Shown: positions 51,399 through 58,784 of the stretch, in pieces | Layout of the letters: each line of letters opens with the position of its first letter | How positions within the stretch are numbered: position 1 is the first letter of the stretch | From: Amycolatopsis orientalis DSM 40040 = KCTC 9412 | Lineage (GTDB): Bacteria; Actinomycetota; Actinomycetes; Mycobacteriales; Pseudonocardiaceae | DNA: 64,000 nt | Direction: 5' to 3' | Assembly (NCBI RefSeq): GCF_000478275.1 | Contig: NZ_ASJB01000064.1 | Coordinates: forward strand, 62,001 to 126,000 | Position numbers and translations under genes: made by a program | The notes under the pieces: generated by a model | The model's database searches: none | What the model was told of the DNA's origin: nothing | The model's input: only the letters and a program-made list of their open reading frames with translations

Positions 51399-51971
51399 AT
51401 GCCGACCGGGGTAGCCCTGCGCGCCGTCCGCGCGCAGTTGTTCGACGCCGCCGAACGGGTCCTGCTCCGGGACGGGCCGAGCGGCCTCACCAGCCGGGCG
51501 GTGACGACGGAGGCGGACTGTGCGAAAGGCGTGCTCCACCGGCATTTCGACGACTTCGACGGGTTCCTCGCCGAGTTCGTGCTGGACCGGATCGAGAAAC
51601 TCGACGAGAAGGGGCTCCGGGAGGCGGTCGGTACCGGAACGGTCGTGGACAACCTCACCTCGGCGCTCGCCGCGGTGTTCGCTTCGGTCGCGGTCGCGAT
51701 CGTCCCGCTCGTGATCTTCCGTGACGAGCTTCGCGCCCGGTTGCGCCGTGAGTGGCCTGCCGGGGTTCCGGTGCTGACCCAGGCCGCGGTCATGATCGCC
51801 GCCTACCTGGAGGCGGAGCGCGAGCGGGGCAGGGTCGCCGGGGACGCCGACGTCGAGACCCTGGCGGCCATGCTGATCGGTGCCACACACCTGCTCTACG
51901 CGGACCGGACGGCACCCGCGCCGGAGACGGCGCAGGTGCGGAAGGTCGTGGAAACGGTCATCGGGACGTGA
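51399..51971 (+). CDS. TetR-family regulator
   Basis: A 190-residue TetR regulator with HTH at about 10-55 (AQLFDAAERVLLRDGPSGLT, SRAVTTEADCAKGVLHRHF, DDFDGFLAEFVLD). Its ATG at 51399 follows AAAGGAG. It is divergent from the methyltransferase with a double operator between, so it likely represses both genes. Confidence 0.92.
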   Translation: MPTGVALRAVRAQLFDAAERVLLRDGPSGLTSRAVTTEADCAKGVLHRHFDDFDGFLAEFVLDRIEKLDEKGLREAVGTGTVVDNLTSALAAVFASVAVAIVPLVIFRDELRARLRREWPAGVPVLTQAAVMIAAYLEAERERGRVAGDADVETLAAMLIGATHLLYADRTAPAPETAQVRKVVETVIGT

Positions 51972-51974
51972 GAA

Positions 51975-52005
51975 AGGCGGCGAGTCCTCAATGGACTCGC
52001 CGCCT
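51975..52005. terminator. Bidirectional hairpin terminator
   Basis: AGGCGGCGAGTCC pairs with GGACTCGCCGCCT around TCAAT; GAGA/TCTC extends the stem after one mismatch. It lies between the convergent TetR and folD stops. Confidence 0.85.
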
Positions 52006-52016
52006 CTCTCAGCGGA

Positions 52017-52850
52017 TCAGGACTGCGCGGCGGTGACGGTGTGCCGCAGCAGCAACGAGGTCGTGACCGGGCCGACGCCACCGGGGACCGGTGTGATCGA
52101 CCCCGCGATCTCCTCGACCGCGGCCTGGTCGACGTCACCTACGAGCCCGCCCTCGGGAGTCGGGTTCGTGCCGACGTCGATCACCACGGCGCCGGGCTTG
52201 ACGTGGTCCGCGCCGATGAAGTGCGCGCGGCCGACCGCCACGACCAGGACGTCCGCGGTCTTGGTGACCGCCGCGAGGTCCTTGGTGCGCGAGTGGCAGA
52301 CGGTCACCGTCGCGTTCTCGCCGAGCAGCAGGAGCGCGGCGGGCTTGCCGACCACGGTCGAGCGGCCCACGACGGCGACCTGGGCGCCGGACAGGGCGAC
52401 CTGCTCGCGCTTCAGGATCTCCAGCACCGCGGCGGCGGTGGCGGGGGCGTAGGTCGGCAGGCCGGCGGTGAGGCGGCCGAGGCTGACCGGGTTGGCGCCG
52501 TCGACGTCCTTGCGCGGGTCGATATGCGCGCCGACGTCGTCGAGCGTCACGCCTTCGGGCAGCGGGGTCTGGCAGATGATGCCGTGCACCGACGGGTCCG
52601 CGGACAGCTTGTCGAGCTCGCGGGTGACGTCCTCGCCGGTCGGCTTCTCCAGCTGGACCACGCGGCAGTCGACGCCGACCTTCTTCGCGGCACGCTCGAT
52701 CGAGCGCACGTACCAGGCGGTGGCGTCGTCGTCGGTCGGCACGAGCACGGCCAGCGTCGGCGCGGTGCCCGACTCGCGCAGTTTGGCGGCGATCTCGGTG
52801 ACTTCGGCGGTGATGGCGGCGGCGATCGCGCGCCCGTCGATCAAGGTCAT
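52017..52850 (-). CDS. folD: FolD: methylene-THF dehydrogenase / methenyl-THF cyclohydrolase
   Basis: A 277-residue bifunctional C1-folate enzyme, cytoplasmic. The YVRS-K pattern (Tyr in WYVRSIERAAKK), the Q and DVDG site (ICQTPLPEGV, DPRKDVDGANPVSLG) and the Rossmann GRSTVVGKPAALLLL are intact. Also PGGVGPVTTSLLL near the end. ATG at 52850 overlaps the stop of the upstream cyclodeaminase-like gene by 4 bp. Confidence 0.96.
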   Translation of the reverse strand: MTLIDGRAIAAAITAEVTEIAAKLRESGTAPTLAVLVPTDDDATAWYVRSIERAAKKVGVDCRVVQLEKPTGEDVTRELDKLSADPSVHGIICQTPLPEGVTLDDVGAHIDPRKDVDGANPVSLGRLTAGLPTYAPATAAAVLEILKREQVALSGAQVAVVGRSTVVGKPAALLLLGENATVTVCHSRTKDLAAVTKTADVLVVAVGRAHFIGADHVKPGAVVIDVGTNPTPEGGLVGDVDQAAVEEIAGSITPVPGGVGPVTTSLLLRHTVTAAQS

Positions 52851-53470
52851 CGGGCGATCCTCTCGCGGACCTGGGCGACGAGCGCGTCGGCACGGCCGGC
52901 GGCCGGCGTGTACTCGGCGAGGCGGGCCTCGGTCTCCTTGCGCAGCTGCTCGTCGGACATCGACGCGAGGTTGACCTCGACGTTGACCACACCCGATTCG
53001 AGCGCGGACTTGGCGGAGGAGGCCGCGACCGCGATGTCGGAGATGACGTTGGTGTTGGCGCCTTCGAGGATCGAGGCGGCGACGTCGATGACCTCGGCGG
53101 CGAGGGCGGCCGTCCGCAGGGGGACGTCGGCGGCACCGACCAGGGCGGCCTGGATCGCGGCGCTGCGGGCCTGCTTCTCCTCGTCGGTGGCCTTCGGGAG
53201 CTTGTACGCGGAGACCACCGCGTCGAACGCGGCGGCGTCGTCGGCGGCGAGGCCGAGCGCGCGCGTCCGGAGGTCTTCGGCCTTGCCGAGCGCCTCGGTC
53301 ATGGTGGCTTCGTGCTCGGCGTACTTCGGCTTGCCGATGGTCAGGTTGCACACCATGGAGACGAGGGCGGCGCCCACCGCGGCGTTCATCGCGGCCGCCG
53401 CGCCACCGCCGGGTGTCGAGGCCTTCGAAGCCAGTTCGTCGAGCCACTGACCGACCGGTTGAGCCTCCAC
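52847..53470 (-). CDS. fchA: Formiminotransferase-cyclodeaminase-like / methenyl-THF cyclohydrolase (FchA)
   Basis: A 207-residue helical protein of the cyclodeaminase/FchA family. Characteristic STPGGGAAAAMNAAVGAALV near residue 20 and MVCNLTIGKPKY are present. GTG at 53470 is chosen because GGGAAGGG precedes it and the protein then begins at the family start. Family members deaminate formimino-THF or hydrolyse methenyl-THF. Its coupling to folD argues for a C1-folate role; no formiminotransferase domain is present. Confidence 0.9.
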   Translation of the reverse strand: MEAQPVGQWLDELASKASTPGGGAAAAMNAAVGAALVSMVCNLTIGKPKYAEHEATMTEALGKAEDLRTRALGLAADDAAAFDAVVSAYKLPKATDEEKQARSAAIQAALVGAADVPLRTAALAAEVIDVAASILEGANTNVISDIAVAASSAKSALESGVVNVEVNLASMSDEQLRKETEARLAEYTPAAGRADALVAQVRERIAR

Positions 53471-53572
53471 GCGATGTTCCCTTCCCACTGGTTTCGCCGT
53501 CGTGCCGAAGCCTACCTGGGGGTTCCTGGACGGCCCGAAGGCCACCTTGGGCCGATCAGCCGCCGGTCAAGC

Positions 53573-53618
53573 CTCGTGAGTGGTAATGACGGTTCTAACC
53601 GTCATTACCACTCACGAG
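53573..53618. repeat. 46-bp perfect palindrome, copy 7
   Basis: Same arms as at 7787, CT centre; pairing extends to 54 bp (53569-53622) through AAGC/GCTT. It lies 34 nt past the stop of the minus-strand M15 gene and upstream of fchA. Confidence 0.95.
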
Positions 53619-53651
53619 GCTTTGGGGCCGGTCACCGCGGAGAGTGGGTGG

Positions 53652-54482
53652 TTACGAGCGCTGGTACTCCTCCCACGTGAGCTTCGGCGTGACGACGGGG
53701 CCGTCGTCGGCGCCCCGCCCGGCGAGGCCGTTGTAGCCGAGGTAGTAGTCACCGGCCTGGTGCTGCGCGGCGGACGACAGGTCCGGATCGGACAGCGCGA
53801 TGGCGTGGATGTGGTAGGCGAAGCCCTGGTCCGGAGTCCGGACCCAGGCCGCGAAGCCCACCTGACGCAGCTTCCGCGCGACGTCGGTCCGTGTCGTCGA
53901 GGACATCCCCTCGACGCCGATGTCGAGCGCGCCGCCGCCGTCGTGCGTGCCCGCCGAAGCGCCGACGCCGCCGGGGTTGTACGAGCCCTGCGTGACGGTG
54001 AGCTGCCTGCCGAGCAGGCCCTCGGCCTTCACCAGCATCGCCTTGGTCCGCGTGTTCATCGTCTCGCCGTGGTAGGTCAGGCGGCTACCCGCCGAAACCA
54101 CCGCGGTGACGGTGTACCGGCCCTCGCCCAGCTTCTCGAGCGAGGTCTTGCCCGGCAGGCCGGAGGCGTCGAGCCCGGTGTACCCCAGGGACTTCTGGTA
54201 GCCGGAGTACGCGGTGATCGTCGAGGTGCCGAAGTGGCCGTCGACGTACTGCTGGTCGAGCAGTCCCTTGGCCGCGAGCGCCTGCTCGACGAGCAGCACG
54301 CTGTCCTTGGCGCCCGGCGTCAGGGCGCTGTCGGCCCGGCGTGGATCGATCTGCGCGGCCTTGAGCACCGCTTCCATGTTGGCCGTTGGCAACACCGCCG
54401 CGGTCATTTCGGCACTGGCCGGTGCGGCCACGCCGAAGGAGAGCGCGGTCGCTGTCGCGAGCACGGCTACCTTGGTCAACAA
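53652..54482 (-). CDS. Secreted peptidoglycan-binding / M15-type D,D-carboxypeptidase-like protein
   Basis: A 276-residue exported protein. TTG at 54482 is chosen (AGGAGG 6 nt upstream; a second TTG follows). Signal ends near PASAEM. A peptidoglycan-binding-like repeat region (about 60-125: DQQYVDGHFGTSTITAYSGY) precedes an M15 zinc-peptidase-like domain. Zinc ligands fit H-x6-D in GTHDGGGALDIG and H-x-H in YHIHAIAL. It likely trims peptide stems of the cell wall. Confidence 0.82.
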   Translation of the reverse strand: MLTKVAVLATATALSFGVAAPASAEMTAAVLPTANMEAVLKAAQIDPRRADSALTPGAKDSVLLVEQALAAKGLLDQQYVDGHFGTSTITAYSGYQKSLGYTGLDASGLPGKTSLEKLGEGRYTVTAVVSAGSRLTYHGETMNTRTKAMLVKAEGLLGRQLTVTQGSYNPGGVGASAGTHDGGGALDIGVEGMSSTTRTDVARKLRQVGFAAWVRTPDQGFAYHIHAIALSDPDLSSAAQHQAGDYYLGYNGLAGRGADDGPVVTPKLTWEEYQRS

Positions 54483-54562
54483 TTCCTGCCTCCTGAACGC
54501 ACCGAAGTTGGTCCGGGCAGCATGAGCAGCGGGAATACAAGGGCCGTACAAACGAATCGTCT

Positions 54563-55543
54563 TCAGGTCCGGGTCCGGCCGGTGACGAACGAGGCCACCG
54601 CTTCCGACAAGGTCCGGCAATCGGGATCATCGGGATGTTTGGCCGCCTCCTGCACGAGGGGACGCAGCCGGTCTTTCGTGCGCACCGATTCGAGCGTCTC
54701 GGCGCCCTCGATCGCTTGGACGCCGACAGCGAGCGCCTGGTCGCCATCCCCGTCGAGCACGTGGTCCGTGGCCAGCATGGCCAGGCACAGTGAACGACTT
54801 CGCGCCATTTCCGGACCGTAGCCGCGGACGGCGTCGGCGAGTGCGGAGATGGCGAGGCCGATATGACGGCCTCCCTTGTGCAAGGCCAGATCGGTGTGCA
54901 CCGAGCCCGCCATCGCGGAAACATCGATCTCGGTGAAGAACCTCGCCCAATCGGGTGGTTCTCCTTCATCCTTTTCGGCGAATTCCTCGCCCGCTCGATC
55001 CATCAGTCCGACGGCCAAGTTCACGTCGCCTTTTTTGGCGTAGGCCCAGCCCTGGTTCGCGCTCAGGATGCTCGCGGCGAGTTTCGAACCGGCGCGCCTC
55101 GCGGCGAGCCTGCCCAGTTCGAACTGGGTGAGGGCTTCGTCGGTGGCTCCGTAATGCAGATGGATCCGGCCGCGCCGGTAATGGATGTTCGCGGTCAGAT
55201 CGGCGTCTTCGGCGGCGGTGGCGAGTTCCAGCGCGACGTCGAGATGATGCTGCGCCGCACCGGCGTGACCGCTGTCGAAACAGGTCCACGCGGCGAGGTT
55301 GTGCAGATCGGCCAAGGCGGAGAACAGCCTGGCCCGCACCGGTTCGGAGATCGACATCGCGAGCATCCGGTGGCCGCGATGGATCCGCACCACGACGGCG
55401 TCGCGGCACATCCCGCCCCCGCACTGGTAGTCGACGGCACGGAGGGCCTTCGTCTGCGTTTTCAGTGCTTCGACGTCACGGTTTCCTACCCGTTCCTGGG
55501 CGGGATGGCGGCGAGTGGTGGCTTCAGGATCTGTCATGGTCAT
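54563..55543 (-). CDS. TPR-containing regulator-like protein lacking the XRE HTH
   Basis: A 326-residue all-helical protein. It has the sequence style of the C-terminal TPR sensor half of actinomycete XRE regulators (LKTQTKALRAVDYQCGGGMC, LHNLAAWTCFDSGHAGAAQ, HYRRGRIHLHYGATDEALTQ). There is no helix-turn-helix, and the upstream 195-bp gap encodes none. It may act as a protein-protein partner. ATG at 55543 is followed by a second in-frame ATG. Confidence 0.8.
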   Translation of the reverse strand: MTMTDPEATTRRHPAQERVGNRDVEALKTQTKALRAVDYQCGGGMCRDAVVVRIHRGHRMLAMSISEPVRARLFSALADLHNLAAWTCFDSGHAGAAQHHLDVALELATAAEDADLTANIHYRRGRIHLHYGATDEALTQFELGRLAARRAGSKLAASILSANQGWAYAKKGDVNLAVGLMDRAGEEFAEKDEGEPPDWARFFTEIDVSAMAGSVHTDLALHKGGRHIGLAISALADAVRGYGPEMARSRSLCLAMLATDHVLDGDGDQALAVGVQAIEGAETLESVRTKDRLRPLVQEAAKHPDDPDCRTLSEAVASFVTGRTRT

Positions 55544-55738
55544 TAATCCCTGACGTAACCCCAGCGCGATTTTCCTGGTCTCAAAGCGTAACCCGGCCCA
55601 CGTGCCGCCGCGACCGTTTCACCCCGAACGTCAACGCGCACTCAGGTATGAAGACAGGTAGTTGTACGGGTGTCGTCCGCGCGGGAACAGGCGCAACCTG
55701 ATAGGACTTCCAGTGGATGCCGAAAGGTCGAGACCCAC

Positions 55739-56218
55739 ATGGTGCTACGTACTTCACCGCCTTCGCGAGCCCGTCTCCGGCTGGTCTCTTCGGAGGAAGT
55801 GCGTACGAGGCCCAGGGCGGGTGGCCGGCTGGATCGGTACGGCGAGATCGCCGACCGGCGGCTGGCAGCGATCCTCGCCGCCGAGGACGTCGCGGAGGAA
55901 CACGGGCTGAGCGCGCATGTGCGCACCACCTGTTACGTGCACCGTTGCTGGGTGCACCAGTGCATCTCCGATCCGTTGCACGTCCTGGTCGTCACCGGGC
56001 ACCGCTGGTGCCGCCGGTGCGACCGCACGGTCGACGTCGAGATCGACGAGACCTTCCCGGGATCGGTCGAACTCTATTGCGACGGCTGCGGTGTCCCGCC
56101 GGACACGGTCGCGAACCGCGAGGTGCTCTTCGCCTGCCGGACCAGTCTCATGGCCATGCACGGAGGCGAGGCATCGACGCTGTACGTGGTGCCGGACAGG
56201 CAAAGCCCGGACAGTTGA
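55739..56218 (+). CDS. Cys/His-rich putative zinc-binding protein (paralogue of 30245-30634)
   Basis: A 159-residue protein from ATG 55739. The core repeats the pattern of the 30245 gene: C65-Y-V-H68, W-V-H73-Q-C75, P-L-H81-V, G-H88-R-W-C91-x-x-C94 and C114-D-G-C117-G. The N-terminal 60 residues are Arg-rich and differ. The invariant W-[IV]-HQC-x3-PLHV and HRWC blocks suggest a shared metal site and function. It is 78 bp upstream of the ATPase-LuxR regulator and divergent from the TPR protein. Function unknown. Confidence 0.8.
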   Translation: MVLRTSPPSRARLRLVSSEEVRTRPRAGGRLDRYGEIADRRLAAILAAEDVAEEHGLSAHVRTTCYVHRCWVHQCISDPLHVLVVTGHRWCRRCDRTVDVEIDETFPGSVELYCDGCGVPPDTVANREVLFACRTSLMAMHGGEASTLYVVPDRQSPDS

Positions 56219-56260
56219 AGGCCGGACTGGGCTGACCGAGCGAACGCGTCCCCCGCGTCG

Positions 56261-56290
56261 TTGACCGCCGCTCACGGGCCTCCGTACGGT
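56261..56290 (+). promoter_or_regulatory. Leaderless promoter of ATPase-LuxR regulator
   Basis: TTGACC (56261-56266), an 18-nt spacer, TACGGT (56285-56290), then 6 nt to GTG 56297. The geometry places the transcription start on the start codon. Confidence 0.75.
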
Positions 56291-56296
56291 TCAGGG

Positions 56297-58660
56297 GTGG
56301 GTACCGCGGCCGTAGCAGGCCGGCCGGGCAATCTCCCCGCCGGGACCACGAGTTTCGTGGGGCGCAAGAAGGATGTCGCCGAAGTCAAAAGACTGCTGTC
56401 CAAAGCAAGGCTGGTGACCCTGACCGGGGTCGGCGGCGTCGGCAAGACACGGCTGGCGCTGCATACCGCCGCCGAACTGCGCCGGGCCTTCCCCGACGGC
56501 GCCTGGCTCGTCGAACTCGCGGACCTGTCCGACGCCGCCCTGCTGGCGCATACGGTGCTGGAGGCGCTGGGCATCCGCGACGACACGGGCCGCGACCAAG
56601 CGGACGTGCTCGCGGATCACCTGCGGGAGCGCCGGATCCTGGTGATCCTGGACAACTGCGAGCATCTGATCGACGCCTGCGCGGCGACGGTGGACAGGCT
56701 GCTGAAGGCGTCGCCCGGACTCCGCTTCCTCACCACCAGCCGGGAAAGGCTCGGGATCCAGGGAGAGCATCTGTGGCAGGTCGCGCCCTTGCCACTGCCC
56801 GAACCGCTGCAGGCGTTGCCGCCGGACGCTTGGCGCGGCTATCCCGCGATGACGTTGTTCGCCGAACGCGCGGCCGCCATCGAGCCGGGATTCGTCGTGA
56901 CCGCCGGGAACCAGGACCTGATCGCGAGGGTGTGCCGGACACTCGCGGGGATCCCGCTGGCGATCGAGCTGGCCGCCGTCCGCGTCAGGGCACTGCCGCT
57001 CGACGAGCTGGCGACCCGGCTCGAGGACAGTTTTCACCTGCTGGCCAGGGGAGAACGCGGTGACCTGCCCCGGCACCAGACCCTGCTGGCCGCGGTGGAA
57101 TGGAGTCACGACCTGTGCGGAGCCGCCGAGCGGATCCTCTGGGCGCGGGCGTCGGTGTTCGGCGGCGGATTCGGCTTGGACGCGGCCGAATCCGTCTGCG
57201 CGGGGGACGGGCTGCCCACGCGGTCGGTGCTCGGGCAGCTGGCCGGGCTGGTGGACAAGTCGGTCTTGCTCTGCGAGCGGGACGGTGACCGGACGAGGTA
57301 TCGGCTGCTGGAGCCGCTCCGGCAGTTCGGCAGGATGAAACTCCACGAGATGGGGGACGAGGACGCGGTTCTGCGCCGTCATCGGGACTACTACCTCGCG
57401 CTGGCCGAGCGAAGCGAGCGGGAGTGGTTCGGGCCGAAGCAGGCGGAGATCTTCGTGCGGACCAAACTCGAGCACGCGAACCTGCGTGCCGCGCTCGACT
57501 ATTGCCTCGCCACGCCGTCCGAAGGCAGGGCCGGGCTGAAACTCGCGGCCACGTTGTGGTTCTACTGGGCGGGCTGCGGTGTGCTGGGGGAGGGGCGGCA
57601 CTGGCTCGACCACGCGCTCGAAACGGTCCCCGATGGCGGTGAAGATCGCTTGAAAGCGTTGTGGGTCAACGGATACGTCTCGACGCTGCAGGGTGACGTC
57701 CCGCGGGCGATGGCCTTGCTGGGGGAATGCCGTACGGAATCGGGCAGGGTGGGCGACGAGGCGGCGCTCGCCTACGCGATCCACCGGCTGGGCTGCAACG
57801 CGCTGGTCGGTGACGACGTCGGCTACGCGAAGGACCTGTTCGAGGACGCCAGGATCCGCTATCGGCGGCTGGGCGAGATGAACGGCAACGTGATGCTGGC
57901 GGGGATCGAGATGGCGATCGCGGCGATCTTCCTCGGCGAGCTGGAAGAGGCCGCCGCGTTGTGTGAAGAGGCACGCGCGGTCGGTGCCGCCCACGGCGAG
58001 GAATGGGCCTACGCCTACGCGATCTATGTTCTGGCGCTGGTGGCGCTGAATCGCGGCGAACTCGACCTGGCGACGAGCTACGCGCGCAACTGCCTGCGGA
58101 TCAAGCGTACGTTCAACGACCTGCTGGGCATGGTGCTCTCGATCGAGGTGCTGGCGTGGATCGAGTCGTCGCTCCGGCACTGGGAGCGGGCGGCGACGCT
58201 GCTCGGCTGCGCGCGGCGGATCTGGCACTCGGTCGGCTATCCGATGTTCGGCTCGAAGTACTTCGGCGCCCCGCACGGTGACTGCGAGGCGCGGACCCGC
58301 GAGGCGCTCGGTGACAGCAGGTACGCGGAGTTGTCGAGGTACGGGAGCGAGCTGACCTTGGAGGAGGCCGTCGCCTTCGCACTCGACGAGTCCGAGGGCG
58401 CGGACAGCGGTCCCGCCGAAGAGGTCGAGACCGTGCTCACCGACCGGGAACGCGAGGTCGCGGTCCTGATCACCGACGGGCTGTCCAACCGGGAGATCGC
58501 CGATCGGCTGGTGATCTCCCGCCGCACCGCCGAGGGGCACGTCCAGCGCATCCTGCGGAAGCTGAACTTCGATTCCCGTGCCCAGATCGCGGCCTGGGTG
58601 ACCCAGACGGCGGTGCGGACCGGGCGCAACGGCGGTATCCGGCGGGACCGTCCGGAGTAG
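56297..58660 (+). CDS. Large ATPase regulator: NB-ARC/AAA, TPR and C-terminal LuxR HTH
   Basis: A 787-residue regulator. The P-loop TLTGVGGVGKTRLALHTAAE (about residues 40-60), Walker B ILVILDNCEHL and TTSRERLGIQGEHLW make a STAND-type NTPase. A winged-helix/arm region follows, then helical TPR-like repeats (about 400-690) and a LuxR HTH at the end (LTDREREVAVLITDGLSNRE, SRRTAEGHVQRILRKLNF). GTG at 56297 is chosen because the TTG at 56261 coincides with the -35 box. The target is unknown; neighbours are the Cys/His protein upstream and a secreted glucanase-like protein downstream. Confidence 0.9.
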   Translation: MGTAAVAGRPGNLPAGTTSFVGRKKDVAEVKRLLSKARLVTLTGVGGVGKTRLALHTAAELRRAFPDGAWLVELADLSDAALLAHTVLEALGIRDDTGRDQADVLADHLRERRILVILDNCEHLIDACAATVDRLLKASPGLRFLTTSRERLGIQGEHLWQVAPLPLPEPLQALPPDAWRGYPAMTLFAERAAAIEPGFVVTAGNQDLIARVCRTLAGIPLAIELAAVRVRALPLDELATRLEDSFHLLARGERGDLPRHQTLLAAVEWSHDLCGAAERILWARASVFGGGFGLDAAESVCAGDGLPTRSVLGQLAGLVDKSVLLCERDGDRTRYRLLEPLRQFGRMKLHEMGDEDAVLRRHRDYYLALAERSEREWFGPKQAEIFVRTKLEHANLRAALDYCLATPSEGRAGLKLAATLWFYWAGCGVLGEGRHWLDHALETVPDGGEDRLKALWVNGYVSTLQGDVPRAMALLGECRTESGRVGDEAALAYAIHRLGCNALVGDDVGYAKDLFEDARIRYRRLGEMNGNVMLAGIEMAIAAIFLGELEEAAALCEEARAVGAAHGEEWAYAYAIYVLALVALNRGELDLATSYARNCLRIKRTFNDLLGMVLSIEVLAWIESSLRHWERAATLLGCARRIWHSVGYPMFGSKYFGAPHGDCEARTREALGDSRYAELSRYGSELTLEEAVAFALDESEGADSGPAEEVETVLTDREREVAVLITDGLSNREIADRLVISRRTAEGHVQRILRKLNFDSRAQIAAWVTQTAVRTGRNGGIRRDRPE

Positions 58661-58784
58661 TCAGTGGTTTGGACCACCACTGTTACCGAAGCGTGATCTG
58701 GACATATCGCACCGCCGGTTACTTTGTTGTGGCGCGCAACGAATTGCTTCGCCCGTGGATTTCCAACGCCGGAGGTGTCACGAC

